DNA from: Clostridiales bacterium
Lineage (GTDB): Bacteria; Bacillota; Clostridia; Oscillospirales; Oscillospiraceae
DNA length: 7,333 bases
Direction of reading: 5' to 3'
NCBI GenBank assembly: GCA_019418525.1
Contig: DYBS01000107.1
Span: 1 to 7,333, forward strand
A model generated the notes under the pieces. That model had not been told where the DNA came from and searched no databases. It saw nothing but the letters and a program-made list of their open reading frames with translations. This document shows positions 5,421-7,333 of this stretch, piece after piece (position 1 is the stretch's first letter; each line of letters begins with the position of its first letter). The translations under genes were made by a program, and so were the position numbers.

Positions 5421-5918
5421 ATGGCCGTGGAGAGACAATGGAGCGACCCGGAGGAGCTGGCGCGACGCTTGGGCCCGGCGGTCTTTCGCCTGGCCTACGC
5501 CCGGACAGGCTCCCGGACCGATGCGGAGGACATCATGCAGGAGGTCTTTCTCCGCCTGCTGCGGGCCCGGCCCACGTTTTCCGATGAAGAGCACGCGAAA
5601 GCCTGGCTCCTGCGGGTGGCGGCCAACTGCGCCAACGATCTGTTCCGCGCCCCCTGGCGGAAGCGGGAGGAGCCGCTGTCGGAGGGACTGTCCGCTCCGC
5701 AGGAGCCGGAGCACGGCGGTGTGGTGGAGGCGGTGCTGGCGCTGCCGCCCAAGTACCGCGCGGCGGTACACCTCTACTACTATGAGGAGCTGAGCGTGGA
5801 GGAGATCGCGGCGATCTTAGGCAAACGCCCCGGAACGATCAAATCGAGACTCTACCGGGCCCGGACGCAAATGCGGCGGTTTTTGATGGAGGAGGATCAG
5901 GATGCACAGCGATTATAG
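5421..5918 (+). CDS. ECF-type RNA polymerase sigma factor
   Basis: A 165-residue sigma-70 family protein with the two-domain ECF layout. Region 2 spans about residues 16-76, with core-binding DAEDIMQEVFLRLLR (34-48) and -10-recognition AWLLRVAANCANDLFR (61-76). A charged, proline-containing linker follows, and region 4 spans about 103-155, with LPPKYRAAVHLYYYEELSVEEIAAIL and the recognition helix GTIKSRLYRAR. It would direct RNA polymerase to a small stress regulon, including its own promoter. Two starts are possible: ATG at 5421, only two bases after GGAGG (5414-5418), or GTG at 5427 with an ideal eight-base gap; the difference is two residues. The open frame continues upstream into the repeat but has no family-like sequence there. 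It overlaps the next gene by 17 bases, so the partners are translationally linked. Confidence 0.93.
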   Translation: MAVERQWSDPEELARRLGPAVFRLAYARTGSRTDAEDIMQEVFLRLLRARPTFSDEEHAKAWLLRVAANCANDLFRAPWRKREEPLSEGLSAPQEPEHGGVVEAVLALPPKYRAAVHLYYYEELSVEEIAAILGKRPGTIKSRLYRARTQMRRFLMEEDQDAQRL

Positions 5919-7164
5919 ACGGGAGATGGATCGGATCTCCCCCAGCCCGGAGGCCATGGCGCGCCTGGAGGAAGCCATGCGCACGGGAACGCCCGACCGC
6001 CGGACCCATCCTCTCCGCTTTGGGCGGAAGCTGGTGCTGGCCGCGGCGGTGTGCGCGGCGCTGGCCCTGTCCGCCGTGGCGGCGGGTCCCACTGTATGGC
6101 AGGTTCTCCAGGAACGGCTGGGGGGCTTTGCGCCTCTGGCCGCCCCGGCGGAGGGGGTCGCCATCGACCAGGGCGTGGAGGTGCGCCTGGTGGGAAGCCT
6201 CAGCGACGGCTATGAGGCGAAGGTGTACTTTACCGCCACCGACACCACCGGTGGGCGCCTCAGCGCCCAGACCCGGGTGAGCGCCCAGTTGGTGGGAGAC
6301 TGGGTTGGGTGCGGTGTGGCGCTGGGCTGCGAGGTGCTGTCCTACGATGAGGACGAGAAGCAGCTCCTGGTGGAGGCCAGTCTGGAGGGCGTGGACACCT
6401 CCGAGCCCATGACGCTGGCGGTGTCCGGCTTTGATGCCTCCGGCCGGACGGTGCAGACAGAGCTCCCCCACCCGGAGCGGGCAGAGACTGTCCCCACCAC
6501 CACGGCGAACGGTACAACCGTGCTCCTGCCCGGCGATGAGCCGGAGGAGATCGCCGAGGGCCTGTACCTCTCGGCCATGGGCTTTGACGCCGACGGGCTC
6601 TTCCATATCCGCATGGACTATGGGGAGGGGTATCGGCCGGGCAAGTGGCTCTTTGTGGTCCCTCAGAGCGACGCCTACCCGGATCAGACCTACTATGAGC
6701 AGGACTGCATCCGCACCGAGCTGGAGCACGGCGTGGACCTGGCCTATCCCCGGGTGACCCGGGGGGCCTGGGACGGCATTGAGAGCTTCTATGTGGACGG
6801 GGGATATTCCGGCCCGGAGACGGCGGTCCGGGGCACGTGGGAAGTGCCGGTCACCCTAGAACAGGTGGAAAAAAAGGTCGTGGAAGTGGATCAGACCCTG
6901 GACAAATTCGAGGTGGAGCGAGTAGAGGTCTCCCAGATGAGCGTGCTGGTCCACTACAAGCGGCTGTATGTGCCCAGCGACTGGCTGACGGATGTGCAGC
7001 TCTTTGACCGGAACGGCGACCAGGTGCCCCTGCTCATCGGGATGTGCGTCACCAAGGACGAGCGGGAGAACACCGTTTACACCCGCTGGACCCTGGAGGA
7101 GCCGGTGGACTTGGAAGATTTGGACTACCTGCTGCTGGGTGGCGTGCGGGTGGACTTGGATTAA
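5902..7164 (+). CDS. DUF4179-like membrane protein, probable anti-sigma / sensor partner of the ECF factor
   Basis: A 420-residue protein with a short cytoplasmic N-terminus (1-42, including ISPSPEAMARLEEAMR at 12-27), one transmembrane helix (about 43-64) and a large, beta-rich predicted outside region (65-420). This layout, and position just after an ECF gene, is typical of DUF4179 proteins in Bacillota. The cytoplasmic part is too short for a classical anti-sigma domain and lacks the zinc-binding His-x3-Cys-x2-Cys motif. If it restrains the sigma factor, it must do so through the short N-terminal helix. The segment VPVTLEQVEKKVVEVDQTLDKF (about 315-336) looks like the start of a second outside domain. 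There is no protease, kinase or cell-wall-binding motif. The ATG lies inside the sigma-factor gene, preceded by GGAGGAGG within its last codons. The ligand or stress sensed is unknown. Confidence 0.82.
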   Translation: MHSDYRREMDRISPSPEAMARLEEAMRTGTPDRRTHPLRFGRKLVLAAAVCAALALSAVAAGPTVWQVLQERLGGFAPLAAPAEGVAIDQGVEVRLVGSLSDGYEAKVYFTATDTTGGRLSAQTRVSAQLVGDWVGCGVALGCEVLSYDEDEKQLLVEASLEGVDTSEPMTLAVSGFDASGRTVQTELPHPERAETVPTTTANGTTVLLPGDEPEEIAEGLYLSAMGFDADGLFHIRMDYGEGYRPGKWLFVVPQSDAYPDQTYYEQDCIRTELEHGVDLAYPRVTRGAWDGIESFYVDGGYSGPETAVRGTWEVPVTLEQVEKKVVEVDQTLDKFEVERVEVSQMSVLVHYKRLYVPSDWLTDVQLFDRNGDQVPLLIGMCVTKDERENTVYTRWTLEEPVDLEDLDYLLLGGVRVDLD

Positions 7165-7186
7165 ACCCGGCCAGGTCGGGGGAGCG

Positions 7187-7329
7187 CGCCTACTCGGCGG
7201 GAGCCCGATTTCTTTTCGCGGAAAAGAAACCGGGGAAAGAAAAGGCGGAGAGGGGAACTTCTCGTTCCCCTCTCCACACCCCTCCAAGTGGGCGGCCTTC
7301 GGCCACCTGGTTTTGCCGGCAGTACAACA
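7187..7329 (-). repeat. 143-bp structured inverted repeat, copy B
   Basis: Reverse-oriented partner of 5190-5332, starting 23 bases after the stop of the DUF4179-like gene. It keeps all four hairpins: 7187-7199 (CGCC/GGCG), 7204-7234, 7245-7277 and 7284-7310. The eight differences are substitutions only. Two of them change one base pair of the third stem from T-A (copy A) to C-G (copy B), and the fourth hairpin keeps its stem while its loop differs. In this orientation the T-tract of the second hairpin follows on the minus strand, so as a terminator it would serve a convergent gene to the right of the window rather than the DUF4179-like gene. Confidence 0.9.
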
Positions 7330-7333
7330 GGCT

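Noticed and set aside
7240..7287. Short frames inside the repeats giving a GEGNEKFPSP-type peptide on the minus strand of copy B and the plus strand of copy A
   Set aside because: The same bases form the 14-bp hairpin stem, substitutions follow base pairing and not codon positions, and no start signal is present.
5190..7329. The inverted-repeat bracket as a complete insertion sequence or transposon
   Set aside because: No transposase, integrase or recombinase is encoded inside, and no direct target duplication is seen just outside the repeats; only repeat-bounded status is supported.
1..7333. CRISPR array or toxin-antitoxin pair
   Set aside because: No regularly spaced short direct repeats occur, and no pair of small adjacent genes resembles a known toxin and antitoxin.

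Overview
The window looks like chromosomal DNA from a GC-rich member of the Bacillota, most probably a gut Oscillospiraceae-type clostridium (the Flavonifractor / Lawsonibacter / Oscillibacter neighbourhood). That placement is inferred from four things: high GC with strong G/C at third codon positions, good AAAGGAGG-type ribosome binding sites, a YtrA-type GntR/ABC operon, and an ECF sigma factor paired with a one-helix DUF4179-like protein. No rRNA, complete tRNA, CRISPR array or transposase gene is visible.

Left part, minus strand. An HD-domain hydrolase gene runs off the left edge (1-390). To its right is a two-gene unit read leftward: icd, an NADP-dependent isocitrate dehydrogenase of the eukaryote-like homodimeric class, followed after 16 bases by a DIP1984-family gene. 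The icd promoter lies near 2489-2517. A strong hairpin with a T-rich tail (487-525) ends the unit. The roughly 220 bases between that terminator and the DIP1984 stop hold no convincing gene, but contain a tRNA T-arm-like fragment and a short protein-like tail.

Middle part, plus strand, divergent from icd. A near-consensus promoter overlaps a 26-bp palindrome and drives a tightly packed four-gene operon: a YtrA-type GntR repressor, an ABC ATPase (ATGA overlap with the regulator), and two different six-helix membrane proteins. The layout fits a self-regulated, envelope-stress or antibiotic-responsive ABC-2 type transporter, with the regulator sensing a signal and controlling its own operon.

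Right part, plus strand. An ECF sigma factor overlaps by 17 bases the gene for a membrane protein with a short cytoplasmic tail, one helix and a large outside domain, likely its anti-sigma or sensor partner. A GGAACC-N16-CGTG sequence upstream looks like an ECF-type, self-activated promoter.

The most unusual structure is a pair of 143-bp inverted repeats (5190-5332 and 7187-7329) exactly bracketing the sigma/anti-sigma module. Each copy folds into a string of four hairpins. The two copies differ at only eight positions, and one pair of differences is a compensatory T-A to C-G change inside a stem.
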